Source: Pedobacter zeae (GTDB lineage Bacteria; Bacteroidota; Bacteroidia; Sphingobacteriales; Sphingobacteriaceae). Taken from it: 64,000 nt of DNA. Shown piece by piece: positions 1 to 9,417 of this stretch. The notes under the pieces were generated by a model. The model ran no database searches. It saw only the letters and a program-made list of their open reading frames with translations, and was not told the origin of the DNA. How positions within the stretch are numbered: the first letter of the stretch is position 1; the number at the start of each line of letters is the position of its first letter. The stretch is taken from positions 24,709-88,708 of the forward strand of contig NZ_JACIEF010000001.1 of the NCBI RefSeq assembly GCF_014196715.1, given 5' to 3'. A program made the position numbers and the translations under genes.

Positions 1-944
1 TTGAACTGAAATCTATTTTAGACGCTAACGAGGCCCTCAGAACAGAATATAAACAACTGCAGGCCTATTTCGAATCGGAAACGGCAGCAGATGAAAATAT
101 GGAAACCGTTTTGGACCGGATCAAGGCACAGATCAAAGTTCCTGATCAGGCCAATTTAGCCATTAGCAAAAATAAACCCGGTGTTACCTGGCTAAAAATT
201 GCGGCAGTTTTAGCCATAGTTTTGGTGGGATTATTGATTTATAACAGGGACACAATTTTTATTGATAAAACCAATAATGAGGTTTTGGTAAACGTACAAA
301 CCAGGGCGTCCGAAATTAAAACAATTGTACTGGCCGATGGCTCTACCGTTAAAATCAATTCGGGAAGCAGTTTTAAATATCCCCGGAACTTTAAAGGTGC
401 CAGCAGAAATGTTTACCTGTCGGGTGAGGCTTTTTTTGAAGTGAAAAAAGATGCGAGCCATCCCTTTATTGTTCATACAGCGCAACTGGCAGTAAAGGTA
501 TTGGGTACTTCCTTTGATGTTAAAGCCTACCAAAATGATTCTCTAACTGAAACATCCTTAATTAGCGGTAAGGTAGCCATCTCGATGAAAGATAATGCCG
601 CAAAGACCTTTATTTTAAAACCAAATGATAAGTTTACGCTTGCAAATGGCAAGGCAAGCTTGGGTAAGCTCACTTATTTTAGTGGCACGGAAAATAACCG
701 GGTAATGGAAACAGCCTGGACAAAACACGAACTCATTTATAAAAACAATCGTTTTGATGAAATTGCAAGGCTTTTTGAGCGGTGGTACGATGTCAAAATT
801 ACGTTTAAAGACCCTCAGCTGAAAGCAGTTAAATTTACAGGACACGTAGATAAGGAAACCCTTACCGAAGCCTTAAACGTATTAAAACTGATCGAGAATT
901 TCAATTATTCCATTGAAGGTAAAAATGTATATATCTACCATTAG
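1..944 (+). CDS. FecR family anti-sigma factor (5' partial)
   Basis: Inner-membrane regulator that passes a signal from an outer-membrane transducer to an ECF sigma factor. The frame is open from base 3 without a start codon, so the gene begins before the window; the ATG at 99 is internal to a cytoplasmic segment. One membrane helix lies about 30 residues after that ATG (IAAVLAIVLVGLLIY), followed by the periplasmic FecR domain (IKTIVLADGSTVKINSGSSF, then YLSGEAFFEV and VLGTSFDVKAY) and a C-terminal STN-like segment (ARLFERWYDVKITF). It is followed 32 bp later by a SusC protein that carries an STN domain, the expected signalling partner. The sigma factor gene is presumably just upstream, outside the window. 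Family assignment is firm; the signal is unknown. Confidence 0.93.
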   Translation, partial: ELKSILDANEALRTEYKQLQAYFESETAADENMETVLDRIKAQIKVPDQANLAISKNKPGVTWLKIAAVLAIVLVGLLIYNRDTIFIDKTNNEVLVNVQTRASEIKTIVLADGSTVKINSGSSFKYPRNFKGASRNVYLSGEAFFEVKKDASHPFIVHTAQLAVKVLGTSFDVKAYQNDSLTETSLISGKVAISMKDNAAKTFILKPNDKFTLANGKASLGKLTYFSGTENNRVMETAWTKHELIYKNNRFDEIARLFERWYDVKITFKDPQLKAVKFTGHVDKETLTEALNVLKLIENFNYSIEGKNVYIYH

Positions 945-963
945 TACAAACAATTAAGCGATG

Positions 964-971
964 TATATTTG
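964..971 (+). promoter_or_regulatory. Candidate -7 box before susC
   Basis: TATATTTG matches the Bacteroidota -7 consensus TAnnTTTG and ends 5 nt before the ATG at 977. No TTG is present at the expected -33 position. If used, the transcript would be leaderless or nearly so. Confidence 0.4.
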
Positions 972-976
972 TAGTC

Positions 977-3900
977 ATGAGTGGTGCGCAGAGAATTATA
1001 TTTTTAATTGGATTAATTTCTTCGCTATGCGCCAAAGCGCAAACTAAAGTTACTTTAAATTTTACCGACGCAAGCTTTGAAAAGGTAATAGAGGCGATAC
1101 AACGGCAAACTGTTTATCATTTTGCCTATGGCGAGTCTAAAATACTCCAGCACCAGGTATCTGTTAAGGTAGAAAAAGAAGAGGCCATAAAAGTCATCGG
1201 TCAATTGCTGCTCCACAGTGGTTATACCTATACTGTACTTCCCAATAATTTAATTGTAATCAGAAAAAATACCGAGGTGAAAACGGGATCAGACAGTGTC
1301 CGTTTTTTAAAAGAGGTCGTAATTACGGCTTTGGGTATCGAAAAAGATAACCGGAAAGTGGGTTATGCCCTCACCACTATTAAGGGGAGTTCTATTGCCA
1401 AAGCAAGGGAAAGCAATATGATGATGATGTTGCAGGGCAGGGTAGCCGGACTAAATATTGCAGGAATAAACGGCGGCCCGGGGTCTGCGGCACGTATACT
1501 GATCCGTGGGGTTTCCAGCATGACGGCTGCCTCCCCGTTATTTATCGTAAACGGGGTACCCATTGATAACAGCATCAGGGGAAGTGCAAACGAATATGGC
1601 GGAGCCGATTATGGCGACGGCATCAGTAATATTAACCCGGATGATATTGAAACGATTACCATACTGAAAGGCTCGGCTGCTTCAGCTTTATACGGTGCAA
1701 GGGCAGCAAACGGGGTAATTCTCATTAACTTAAAAAGTGGTGGGGAAAATGGCAAACCAAAGCTGGAGTACAATACAAATTTAACATTTGATGTGCCGGT
1801 TAATTCAACAGGTTTTCAATATTTGTATGGGCAGGGGGCTCAGAATAAACGTCCTGCCGATCTGTCCAACGCCATTTCTACCGGTTTATTAAGCTGGGGC
1901 GAAATAATGGATGGCCGGCTAACTGCGCAGGTTGATGGTTCTATGCGGCCATATTCGCCTGTTAAAAACAATATCCAAACTTTTTACCGCACTGCTCCGG
2001 CATTTATCAATACCCTTTCGGTAGTTGGCGGAAATACCCGTAATAATTACCGCGTTTCGGTATCTAATTTAGATTACAGTTCTATCTTAACCAATGGCGC
2101 ATTAAATCGAAAAACATTAAACCTTTATGGTATGGTGGCACTAAGCCCTAAACTATCGCTGAGTTTTACTGGAAATTACATTTACGAAAGAAATAAGAAC
2201 AAAAGTTACCTCAGCGATGGTCCATTAAATGCAAATTATGGCATTTCGGCGCTTGCCACGAGTTTAGACCAATCGATGCTGGCTCCTGGTTTTGATGCAC
2301 AAACAGGCTTTGAAACCCGGTGGAATGCAGATGAATATAAAACCAACCCGTATTTTTTAATGAACAAACAGGCCGATTATGCCAACAGGAACCGCTACAT
2401 CACTTCGGCCGTGTTAAATTATAAGCTGGCCAGCTGGGCCTCACTTCAGGGCCGGATAGGTTACGATTCGAGTAAAGACGAGGTGGTGAGTATTCTGCCT
2501 ACCGGGATCGCATTTTCGATTAACAGGCAGGGCGGAATGAATGCTTACGATCAGAACCAAACTTCAGAACTGAATAGCGATATTTTGTTCAGCGCCAGCC
2601 GGAACCTCAGCGATAAATGGAATCTCGAATTTTCGGCAGGTGCAAATTACCGGGAAAGGAGGGGCAATAGTGTAAAACTGAAAGGATCGCAGTTTAAAGT
2701 CCCTTACCTGTATATTCCCGAAAACCTGGTTACCAGTACAAAAACAATGGCCATATCTAAAATTGTGACCGAATCGGCCTATTACACGGCCGATGTAAGC
2801 TATCAGCGTTATCTTAATTTCTCTGTTACAGGGCGTTACGATATTTATTCTACCCTGCCGGCAAACAACCGGGGCATATTTGTACCCGGTGTATCAGGAA
2901 GTTTTATTTTTTCAGACCTTTTGAATCTAAAAGATTTGGATTTTGGTAAACTGCGCCTGGATTTTGCCAAAACCAGCGGCGAGCCCATTGTACCCTATAC
3001 CACACAAATTTATTATACCGTAGATAATCAGGTAAACGGTACTCCTGTTGGCGGTTTTTCAGGCGATTTACCCAACTATAATTTAAAGCCCTTTACCTTA
3101 AACGAAATAGAAGCAGGCCTCGATCTTAAGTTTTTCAATAGCCGTATCGATATCGATTTTACCTATTTTAACCGCACCACCCGGAATGAAATCATTAATG
3201 CAAAGCAATCTGTTACCACAGGTTTTACTTCGGCTTACGTTAACCTGGGTGAAACCCGTAATGCAGGAATGGAACTTGCAATAGGATACACACCCATTCT
3301 AACTGCAACCAGCAAATGGAAGGTTAATTTTAATTTAACCAAGGTAAAAAATACGCTGCTTTCTATCGACGGAAATAGTAATTATACCCTTACCGGTACA
3401 TACAGGCCCTTAAATGCGAATACAGCACTTGTGGTAGGCAAACCCATTACGCAAATTATGGCTTATGATTACCTGCATGATGCCAATGGGAATGTTGTTA
3501 TCGGATCGGATGGAATACCCAAGAGAGGTAATTTTATCCCAATGGGTGGTACCATGCCTACTTTATACGGAGGAATTACCAATAGTTTTAACTACGGGCA
3601 ATTCAGTTTTTCTTTCCTGATCGATTACCGCTTCGGCAATAAAATTTTATCGGCAACAGAATATTACAGTTATGTGCTCGGTTTAAACCAGGCTACTTTG
3701 CCAGGCAGGGAAACAGGCATTGTGGCCAATGGAGTGATGGAAAACGGGCAAAAAAATACCATTAATGTTCCGGCTTATGCCTATTACCCCGAGCTGGCTA
3801 CCAATATTTCGGCCCTATCAGTACTTAATGGTAGTTTTATTAAAGTGAGGCAGGCAACAATTGGCTACGCCTTTAATGAACGTTTCCTGAAAAGAACCCC

Positions 3901-4078
3901 ATTTAGTGGTGTAGAGATCGACCTGGTGGCCCGGAACCTGTTTACGCTGCTTAAATATACGAAAAACATAGATCCTGAATCGCAGTTTTCTCCAACACTT
4001 GGTTACGCAGGAATAGAAGGGGCCTCATTACCGGCAACGCGGATGTTTGGGATTAATTTTAATTTTAAATTCAGGTAA
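977..4078 (+). CDS. SusC/RagA TonB-dependent receptor with STN domain
   Basis: Outer-membrane beta-barrel of 1033 residues that imports a ligand, probably an oligosaccharide or peptide, with energy from TonB. A signal peptide ends at about residue 21 (SSLCAKAQ). An STN signalling domain covers about 22-97 (KVTLNFTDASFEKVIEAIQ), then the plug starts near 115 (LKEVVITALGIEK, later LQGRVAGLNI, RGVSSM, PLFIVNGVPIDN, ILKGSAASALYGARAANGVI) and the barrel runs to a terminal aromatic strand (FNFKFR). The carboxypeptidase-regulatory-like domain that usually sits between STN and plug in SusC proteins is absent; the linker is only about 20 residues. STN plus the preceding FecR gene indicates transcriptional autoregulation by ligand. 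It is followed 9 bp later by its SusD partner. Confidence 0.95.
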   Translation: MSGAQRIIFLIGLISSLCAKAQTKVTLNFTDASFEKVIEAIQRQTVYHFAYGESKILQHQVSVKVEKEEAIKVIGQLLLHSGYTYTVLPNNLIVIRKNTEVKTGSDSVRFLKEVVITALGIEKDNRKVGYALTTIKGSSIAKARESNMMMMLQGRVAGLNIAGINGGPGSAARILIRGVSSMTAASPLFIVNGVPIDNSIRGSANEYGGADYGDGISNINPDDIETITILKGSAASALYGARAANGVILINLKSGGENGKPKLEYNTNLTFDVPVNSTGFQYLYGQGAQNKRPADLSNAISTGLLSWGEIMDGRLTAQVDGSMRPYSPVKNNIQTFYRTAPAFINTLSVVGGNTRNNYRVSVSNLDYSSILTNGALNRKTLNLYGMVALSPKLSLSFTGNYIYERNKNKSYLSDGPLNANYGISALATSLDQSMLAPGFDAQTGFETRWNADEYKTNPYFLMNKQADYANRNRYITSAVLNYKLASWASLQGRIGYDSSKDEVVSILPTGIAFSINRQGGMNAYDQNQTSELNSDILFSASRNLSDKWNLEFSAGANYRERRGNSVKLKGSQFKVPYLYIPENLVTSTKTMAISKIVTESAYYTADVSYQRYLNFSVTGRYDIYSTLPANNRGIFVPGVSGSFIFSDLLNLKDLDFGKLRLDFAKTSGEPIVPYTTQIYYTVDNQVNGTPVGGFSGDLPNYNLKPFTLNEIEAGLDLKFFNSRIDIDFTYFNRTTRNEIINAKQSVTTGFTSAYVNLGETRNAGMELAIGYTPILTATSKWKVNFNLTKVKNTLLSIDGNSNYTLTGTYRPLNANTALVVGKPITQIMAYDYLHDANGNVVIGSDGIPKRGNFIPMGGTMPTLYGGITNSFNYGQFSFSFLIDYRFGNKILSATEYYSYVLGLNQATLPGRETGIVANGVMENGQKNTINVPAYAYYPELATNISALSVLNGSFIKVRQATIGYAFNERFLKRTPFSGVEIDLVARNLFTLLKYTKNIDPESQFSPTLGYAGIEGASLPATRMFGINFNFKFR

Positions 4079-4087
4079 GGATTAATC

Positions 4088-5683
4088 ATGAGAAAATTGC
4101 ATATAATCGGTTTTTTAGCCCTGGTTTTAATGGGCAGTTGTTCTAAAACAGCTTTGGATCAGATCAATACCGACCCGACCAAACTTACTGAAAGCAATTA
4201 CGATCCTAATAGCCTGCTTGCACAGGCACAGTTAAAATATGCCAATTTGGGTTATTACCAGCTTTTGTACCAAAGTACGATGACGCAGTTACTGGCCTCA
4301 ACCTATTATTATTACAACAATGGCGATAAATATATCAATGTGGGTAGTTTTACCGATTATCAGGGACGTATTTTTGATGAAGGGTATACGGATGCTTCCT
4401 ACATCAGGGAGATGCAAAGACTGGCCAGATTAAAGGATCCGGAAGCATATCAAAATCTAATCGCAATAGGCGATATGATGTTCGTGCTGGTTTTACAAAG
4501 AATTACCGATACCTATGGCGATGTACCTTACTCGCAGGCGGTTAAAGCAATGCAGGGCATTAAGTATCCGGTTTATGACCGCCAGGAGGATATTTATGCC
4601 CGGATGCTGGCTGACCTTGAAGAGGCCATCGCCAGATTGGACACAGAAAAACCCGGGCCTACAGCCGATCTTTTTTACAAGGGCGACATTAGCAAATGGA
4701 AAAGGTTTGGGTATTCTCTAATGCTTAGACTGGCCATGCGATTAACCAAAGTTGATCCGGAAAAAGCCAGGATATGGACTGAAAAAGCTGCTGGCAAAAC
4801 CTTTACCGGCATTAATGACAATGCGATCCTTTTAACTGATGCTTCATCTTTTAATAGCCAGAATGGAACATCACTTGCCTTAAGAACCTATTCAGATTAC
4901 CTGGAGGTTCGCTGGAGCAAAACCTTAATTGACCAATTACGGAACAGCAGCGACCCCAGGCTGGGCATTATAGGCGAAATACCGAAAGATGGCCTGGCTA
5001 AAAATGCAGACCAGAATCTGGCTGGAAATACAGATGCAACCATTCAGCTGGGGCTGCCAAACGGGTACGACCTGCAGGGCGGCGATACCGATATCAGTCG
5101 TTCGCCAGGTTATCCCGGTGGTACCGGTAGCGCTAATGATTTTGCCCCACTGGGTAAATATTCGAGGCCGCGCACTGCCTTATACCTTAAATTAGGCGGA
5201 CCGATTTTTATCCTCAGTTATGCTGAAACTGAATTTTTGCTTGCCGAAGCAAAGGTAAGGGGCTGGAACATAAACGGAAATGCAAATCTACATTACACGA
5301 ATGGGATAAGCGGTGCAATACAATCACTGGCACAGCTGGATCCTTTGGCTGCGTTAGATACAAAAAAAATCAGTGATTTTGTAAATCAGAACATGCTTGA
5401 CGAAAGCAGTACTCAAAATGCACTTAAAGCCATTAATACCCAATATTGGATAGCAACCGGTACCAATTTTAATTTTATAGAAGCCTGGCTAAATTGGAAA
5501 CGAAGCGATTATCCAAAACTTACGCCGGTTAATTATAAAGGTAATGTAACCCAGGGTACTATACCAAGAAGGTTAATTTACCTTTCGACAGAAATTCTGA
5601 ATAACCCGCAGAACTATAAAGATGCAGTAGCGCGGTTAACGGGTGGCGATGTTCTTACAGCAAGGGTTTGGTGGGACAAGTAA
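4088..5683 (+). CDS. SusD/RagB family outer-membrane lipoprotein
   Basis: Surface lipoprotein that caps the SusC barrel and binds ligand. A type II signal peptide ends in a lipobox at about residue 18 (LVLMGSCSKTALDQIN), and the protein has the SusD-like_2 pattern: N-terminal region ending in SKTALDQINTDPTKL, a TPR-like helical core (MFVLVLQRITDTYGDVPYSQ, FYKGDISKWKRFGYSLMLRL) and a C-terminal segment (ILSYAETEFLLAEA, ATGTNFNFIEAWLNWKRSDYP). At 531 residues it is full length. It directly follows susC in the same operon. No glycoside hydrolase is present next to this pair, so the substrate cannot be inferred from context. Confidence 0.95.
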   Translation: MRKLHIIGFLALVLMGSCSKTALDQINTDPTKLTESNYDPNSLLAQAQLKYANLGYYQLLYQSTMTQLLASTYYYYNNGDKYINVGSFTDYQGRIFDEGYTDASYIREMQRLARLKDPEAYQNLIAIGDMMFVLVLQRITDTYGDVPYSQAVKAMQGIKYPVYDRQEDIYARMLADLEEAIARLDTEKPGPTADLFYKGDISKWKRFGYSLMLRLAMRLTKVDPEKARIWTEKAAGKTFTGINDNAILLTDASSFNSQNGTSLALRTYSDYLEVRWSKTLIDQLRNSSDPRLGIIGEIPKDGLAKNADQNLAGNTDATIQLGLPNGYDLQGGDTDISRSPGYPGGTGSANDFAPLGKYSRPRTALYLKLGGPIFILSYAETEFLLAEAKVRGWNINGNANLHYTNGISGAIQSLAQLDPLAALDTKKISDFVNQNMLDESSTQNALKAINTQYWIATGTNFNFIEAWLNWKRSDYPKLTPVNYKGNVTQGTIPRRLIYLSTEILNNPQNYKDAVARLTGGDVLTARVWWDK

Positions 5684-5713
5684 AAACCAAATAATTAATA
5701 CCTCATAGGACTG

Positions 5714-5962
5714 TTACAGGTATCTGATGTGTGTTTTTTCCTTTCCGCGGTTAATGCCTTTAATCACCAGGTATATACCTGTAAATAAAAGAACGGCTGC
5801 AATAAACATACCCGCTGCAATCGGCAAAAATATAATTGCAGCATTAAAAAACTCATTCCAGTTTATGTGTAAATAGAAAAAGAAAACCAGCAATAAAAAA
5901 CTTAGTAATATCAAGAAGGCAGCAAAAAAATACAGGGTTCCGGAGGTGGTATTGATTTTCAT
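5714..5962 (-). CDS. Small two-helix membrane protein
   Basis: Hypothetical protein of 82 residues. Two hydrophobic helices are visible, about residues 10-32 (LYFFAAFLILLSFLLLVFFF) and 41-68 (AAIIFLPIAAGMFIAAVLLF), with a basic C-terminal tail (KGINRGKEK). It starts with ATG and lies between the convergent susD and the methyltransferase gene on the same strand. I do not recognise a family; an inner-membrane location is inferred. Confidence 0.6.
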   Translation of the reverse strand: MKINTTSGTLYFFAAFLILLSFLLLVFFFYLHINWNEFFNAAIIFLPIAAGMFIAAVLLFTGIYLVIKGINRGKEKTHIRYL

Positions 5963-6003
5963 GTGTTTTTAAAATGATTAACAGGTGAAACGATCAGCAA
6001 GAT

Positions 6004-6906
6004 TTAATGGAGGTAAGGGTTCTGTGGAATGTAGACCAAATGGTAACCATTTTTTTTAAGGAGGCCAATGGTTTGCTCATCAGGGAGCTGTTTAAAAATA
6101 ACGGTAGTTAATACCTGTGCAGGTACAAGTTTTAGCTTTACCAGCGTATCAGCAAGAAACTTCTTCATTTTGATCAGGAAAAATTGCTTATTGCAGAGGT
6201 CTGTCGATATCGATTCTGCTCCCTTAAACCAGTAATTTGGATTAATTTTTTTAAAGGCAACCATTGGTAAGCCTAAACCTGCAGCCAGTTTTTCAAATTC
6301 GCGTTCAGAAACTTTGTATACAAAATTTCCAACGGGCTCGAATGAAAACCGGTTTTTCCACAATTTATTTAAAAAAGGGGCATTCCGGGAAAAAATATTG
6401 CTTAACATTAATAACAGCGGCATTTTAGCAATGGGATCTTGTGGTTCTATTACCACCACACCTAGTTTGGCCACCCTGATCATCTCGTACATAGCAACAT
6501 AAGGTCTCGGAAAATGGTGGTAAGACTCTTTACAAAGTACAAAATCGAAACTGTTATCATGCTGTGTGAGTTTTTCTGCGTTTTCTGCCACACAGGCATT
6601 AATAATCCCTTCTTTTAATGCAACGGTTAAAAAATCGGTATTAAGATCGGTTGCCAGTACATGGTTGCCGGATTGCAGGATGTATTGTGCATCAAATCCG
6701 TAGGCATCTCCAACAGTGAGCCAATTCAGGTGTTTTTTGGTCAGGAGTGGGTCGAGACAACTGAAAAATAGCTGCTGAAGCCAGCTGGCAACATTATTTT
6801 TTCCTGTAGCCTTTATCTTTTCATAATGATCGCTTTTAGCACTTTCGGATGGGAAATGTACATTGTACCATTCGTTGTGTCGGTTATAGCTTTCATTGTG
6901 GCGCAT
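6004..6906 (-). CDS. Class I SAM-dependent methyltransferase
   Basis: Predicted methyltransferase of 300 residues from the ATG at 6906 (MRHNESYNRHNEWYN); an upstream in-frame TTG at 6945 would add 13 residues and is less likely. The SAM-binding region is visible as WLTVGDAYGFDAQYILQSG, the acidic strand end HVLATDLNTDFLTVAL, and motif IV-like FDFVLCKESYHHFPRPYVAM, a Methyltransf_11 pattern. The C-terminal 100 residues are not recognisable. The substrate is unknown. It is divergent from the sigma factor gene at 7068. Confidence 0.8.
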   Translation of the reverse strand: MRHNESYNRHNEWYNVHFPSESAKSDHYEKIKATGKNNVASWLQQLFFSCLDPLLTKKHLNWLTVGDAYGFDAQYILQSGNHVLATDLNTDFLTVALKEGIINACVAENAEKLTQHDNSFDFVLCKESYHHFPRPYVAMYEMIRVAKLGVVVIEPQDPIAKMPLLLMLSNIFSRNAPFLNKLWKNRFSFEPVGNFVYKVSEREFEKLAAGLGLPMVAFKKINPNYWFKGAESISTDLCNKQFFLIKMKKFLADTLVKLKLVPAQVLTTVIFKQLPDEQTIGLLKKNGYHLVYIPQNPYLH

Positions 6907-7067
6907 AATTTTCTGATTTATAGAGTATACGGCCCCACCAGCCAAAACGCTTGGTAGAAAAATAAAATGCAGAAATAAAAAATAAATTAATTTTAACCCA
7001 GCGTTTTTAATACCTACTGCGTAACCTTATTAGCATACGATGAAAAACCGCTTACCGAACCAAATGG

Positions 7068-7643
7068 ATGAACCTTTTTTTTAAGCAGAATACTAAACTA
7101 ATCAAAGGTTGTAAAGCCAATGAACGGCAGGCGCAGGAGGGTCTTTATAAACTTTACTATGCAGACATGCTGCGTATTTGTCTTCGTTATTTAAAATCAG
7201 ACGACCTGGCACAAGATGCATTAAATGTTGGCTTTTTGAAGGTTTTTCAAAACATCCAAACTTTTGATGCTAATAAAGGAGCATTTGGTGCCTGGATAAG
7301 AACTGTAATGGTGAGGTCGTGCATCGATATAAGCCGTAGAGAGGCAAAGTTTAATGAAACAATCAATCAGGATGAGATTGAAGAAATTTTTATCCAGCCA
7401 TCGGTTTTAGATCAACTTTTTGTAGAAGATCTCCTGAAATTAATAAGGCAATTGCCTACAGCTACTCAGCTGGTGTTTAACCTTTCGGTGATAGACGGCT
7501 ATTCACATAAAGAAATTGGAGAACATTTGAATATTACCGAGAGCACCTCAAGGTGGCACCTCACAGAAGCAAAGAAACAGTTGAGGAAAATGTTAGTTTC
7601 CCCGGCCATTGATAAACCAACTGAAAACACAAAAACGAAATGA
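7068..7643 (+). CDS. ECF RNA polymerase sigma-70 factor
   Basis: Extracytoplasmic-function sigma factor of 191 residues that directs RNA polymerase to a specific regulon. Region 2 is visible at about 25-90 (LYKLYYADMLRICLRYL, AQDALNVGFLKVFQNIQTFD, GAFGAWIRTVMVRSCIDISR) and region 4 at about 125-180 (LIRQLPTATQLVFNLSVIDG, SHKEIGEHLNITESTSRWHL). Its stop overlaps the start of the next gene by 4 bp (ATGA), so the two are translationally coupled; the next product is the likely anti-sigma factor. Confidence 0.92.
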   Translation: MNLFFKQNTKLIKGCKANERQAQEGLYKLYYADMLRICLRYLKSDDLAQDALNVGFLKVFQNIQTFDANKGAFGAWIRTVMVRSCIDISRREAKFNETINQDEIEEIFIQPSVLDQLFVEDLLKLIRQLPTATQLVFNLSVIDGYSHKEIGEHLNITESTSRWHLTEAKKQLRKMLVSPAIDKPTENTKTK

Positions 7644-9142
7644 GAAATTCAGCATGGTATCATAAACTCTGGCGAAATAAATTCGATAGTTTTCCGGTTA
7701 AGGATACTCCGGATGCCGCATGGACGGGTATGCACAAGTTACTTAACGAGCAGATGCCGGTCAGTACAGCAGGTGGCCACGGACCTCATGTATCAACAGG
7801 GGCGAAATTGTTCAAAATAATTGGTTATACGCTATCTGTTGCGGTTACAGCTTCCACGGTTGGTTATTTCGCCGTTCTGAAACCAAAAAATAAACAGAAA
7901 GAACTCAAAAAGAAGATCAAGCCCATCCTGGTAGATTCAACACCTGTGGATAGCAACAAGGTGTTACATTATAATGAAATAGTTGATAAAACGCTAATTA
8001 AGGACAGCACTACGGGGACAGGCGATTCAGTAAATGTGACTGCAGAGCGAGATAAAGCAGTTGACCCTACTGCAGCTGAGCTTTTAAAACAGGCTATGCG
8101 TATGGAAAATATAACTTCATCTGCTGCTAAATCGAATGCTGTTTCTCCTTTTAAAAACGAGCATGGTGTTACACAAAGGCCAGGTCAGTTTAAATCATCC
8201 GGAAATTTCGGACCGGGAATACTAAAACCTGATTCAAAAGTTGAGGGCCACAGAAATATTGTTCAAGAAGTTGATGGCCAATTTACAAAGGGTACCAATG
8301 TATTACTGGCACCAAAAGGGTTTCAGCAAGGCGATATATTAGCTCATCTTCCTTCATCAGTTTCTATTATAAATCGCAATACAGCTTTACCGGTTTACAG
8401 CTCTAGTGATCTGCAAAATGCCTCATTGGTAAATAGTAATAACAGCAAAGGACGGAATCTCGATCGAACAGATCGCCATACGCTTGACAAAAACCAGAAG
8501 GTGAAAAATACCAGACCGGGTAAGATTAAAACGACCCAAACTAAACGAGAAGATAAAACCGAGCCAACCTATAATTATGGCATAAGCACCGGAATGAATG
8601 TACAAAAAGACAATAGCAGTTTTTATGCAGGCATATTCGGTACCTGGGCGCTAAATAAGAAATGGAAACTTGCGGTTGGTTTAAATCTCAACAGCAATCA
8701 AAAAATCGAAGGGCAATTTACTCACCCTAGTTATTACCGTCCGGATTCGTTACCGCCGTTTACCATTACAGCTACGCGAAAAGTGATTACGATAGATATC
8801 CCGTTAACTGCAGCTTATAAGCTATCCAAACATATCGATCTTAAAGCCGGTCCAATAATTAGTTTTACCGGCAAACCGTCTAAAATAATTAGCAGATTAA
8901 ATCCGATTGCCGATCCGCGTGATACGTTATACCACAGCAAGCAGATCGACTCAACCTTGGTTAATACAAATGTTAATAAGATAAACATCGGAATAACAGG
9001 CGGCATCAGTATTCACGTTAAACAATTTGATATAAATGGCAGCTATCAATGGTTAACACCATACAAGGTGAGCAATAGTTTGGGCTCTTTTAAACAGATC
9101 AATCAGGTGTTTAGGATCGGGGTGGGGTATCGGTTTAGGTAG
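7640..9142 (+). CDS. Membrane-anchored anti-sigma-like protein with C-terminal beta-barrel-like domain
   Basis: Protein of 500 residues coupled to the ECF sigma gene. The N-terminal part (WRNKFDSFPVKDTPDAAW, MHKLLNEQMP) resembles the cytoplasmic sigma-binding segment of anti-sigma proteins of this phylum. One membrane helix follows at about 57-76 (LFKIIGYTLSVAVTASTVGYF), then a basic, Ser/Asn/Lys-rich linker of about 230 residues. The last 190 residues alternate polar and aromatic residues as in porin-like barrels (YNYGISTGMNVQKDNSSFYA, GIFGTWALNKKWKLAVGLNL) and end in FRIGVGYRFR, a typical outer-membrane C-terminal strand. The sequence suggests one chain linking inner and outer membranes; function as anti-sigma factor is inferred from position. 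Confidence 0.75.
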   Translation: MRNSAWYHKLWRNKFDSFPVKDTPDAAWTGMHKLLNEQMPVSTAGGHGPHVSTGAKLFKIIGYTLSVAVTASTVGYFAVLKPKNKQKELKKKIKPILVDSTPVDSNKVLHYNEIVDKTLIKDSTTGTGDSVNVTAERDKAVDPTAAELLKQAMRMENITSSAAKSNAVSPFKNEHGVTQRPGQFKSSGNFGPGILKPDSKVEGHRNIVQEVDGQFTKGTNVLLAPKGFQQGDILAHLPSSVSIINRNTALPVYSSSDLQNASLVNSNNSKGRNLDRTDRHTLDKNQKVKNTRPGKIKTTQTKREDKTEPTYNYGISTGMNVQKDNSSFYAGIFGTWALNKKWKLAVGLNLNSNQKIEGQFTHPSYYRPDSLPPFTITATRKVITIDIPLTAAYKLSKHIDLKAGPIISFTGKPSKIISRLNPIADPRDTLYHSKQIDSTLVNTNVNKINIGITGGISIHVKQFDINGSYQWLTPYKVSNSLGSFKQINQVFRIGVGYRFR

Positions 9143-9417
9143 AAACCAGGGATCGATGGGCCAAAGGTCCTTCGCATGCGCCACCATTGACAGGTCTCTC
9201 AGGAATGCCGTCATTGCGAGAAGGCTTTTTCAGTCGACGAAGCAATCTTTCATGCCAGTAATGACGATTTTTCGGGTAAACCAATACCGTTGGGTTCTCC
9301 TGTCGCTCATCTTGATTTTTATAAAATAAATTATTCCTCAGGATGACAACCAGAGAAATAAACGCATAAAAAATGCCTCCCGAAACCGGGAGGCATTTTT
9401 TATGGATAAGGACTTTC
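9143..9417. other. Convergent intergenic region with dispersed repeat fragment
   Basis: Between two convergent genes. It holds a fragment (CGTCATTGCGAGAAGG ... CGACGAAGCAATCT, about 9209-9250) that recurs in altered form near 14386-14420, and a strong terminator at 9371-9398. The only open frame here is not supported as a gene. Confidence 0.5.
9371..9398. terminator. Bidirectional intrinsic terminator
   Basis: Perfect 12-bp stem AAATGCCTCCCG / CGGGAGGCATTT with loop AAAC, flanked by A and T runs on both sides. It serves both the sigma operon ending at 9142 and the barrel gene ending at 9418. Confidence 0.9.
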
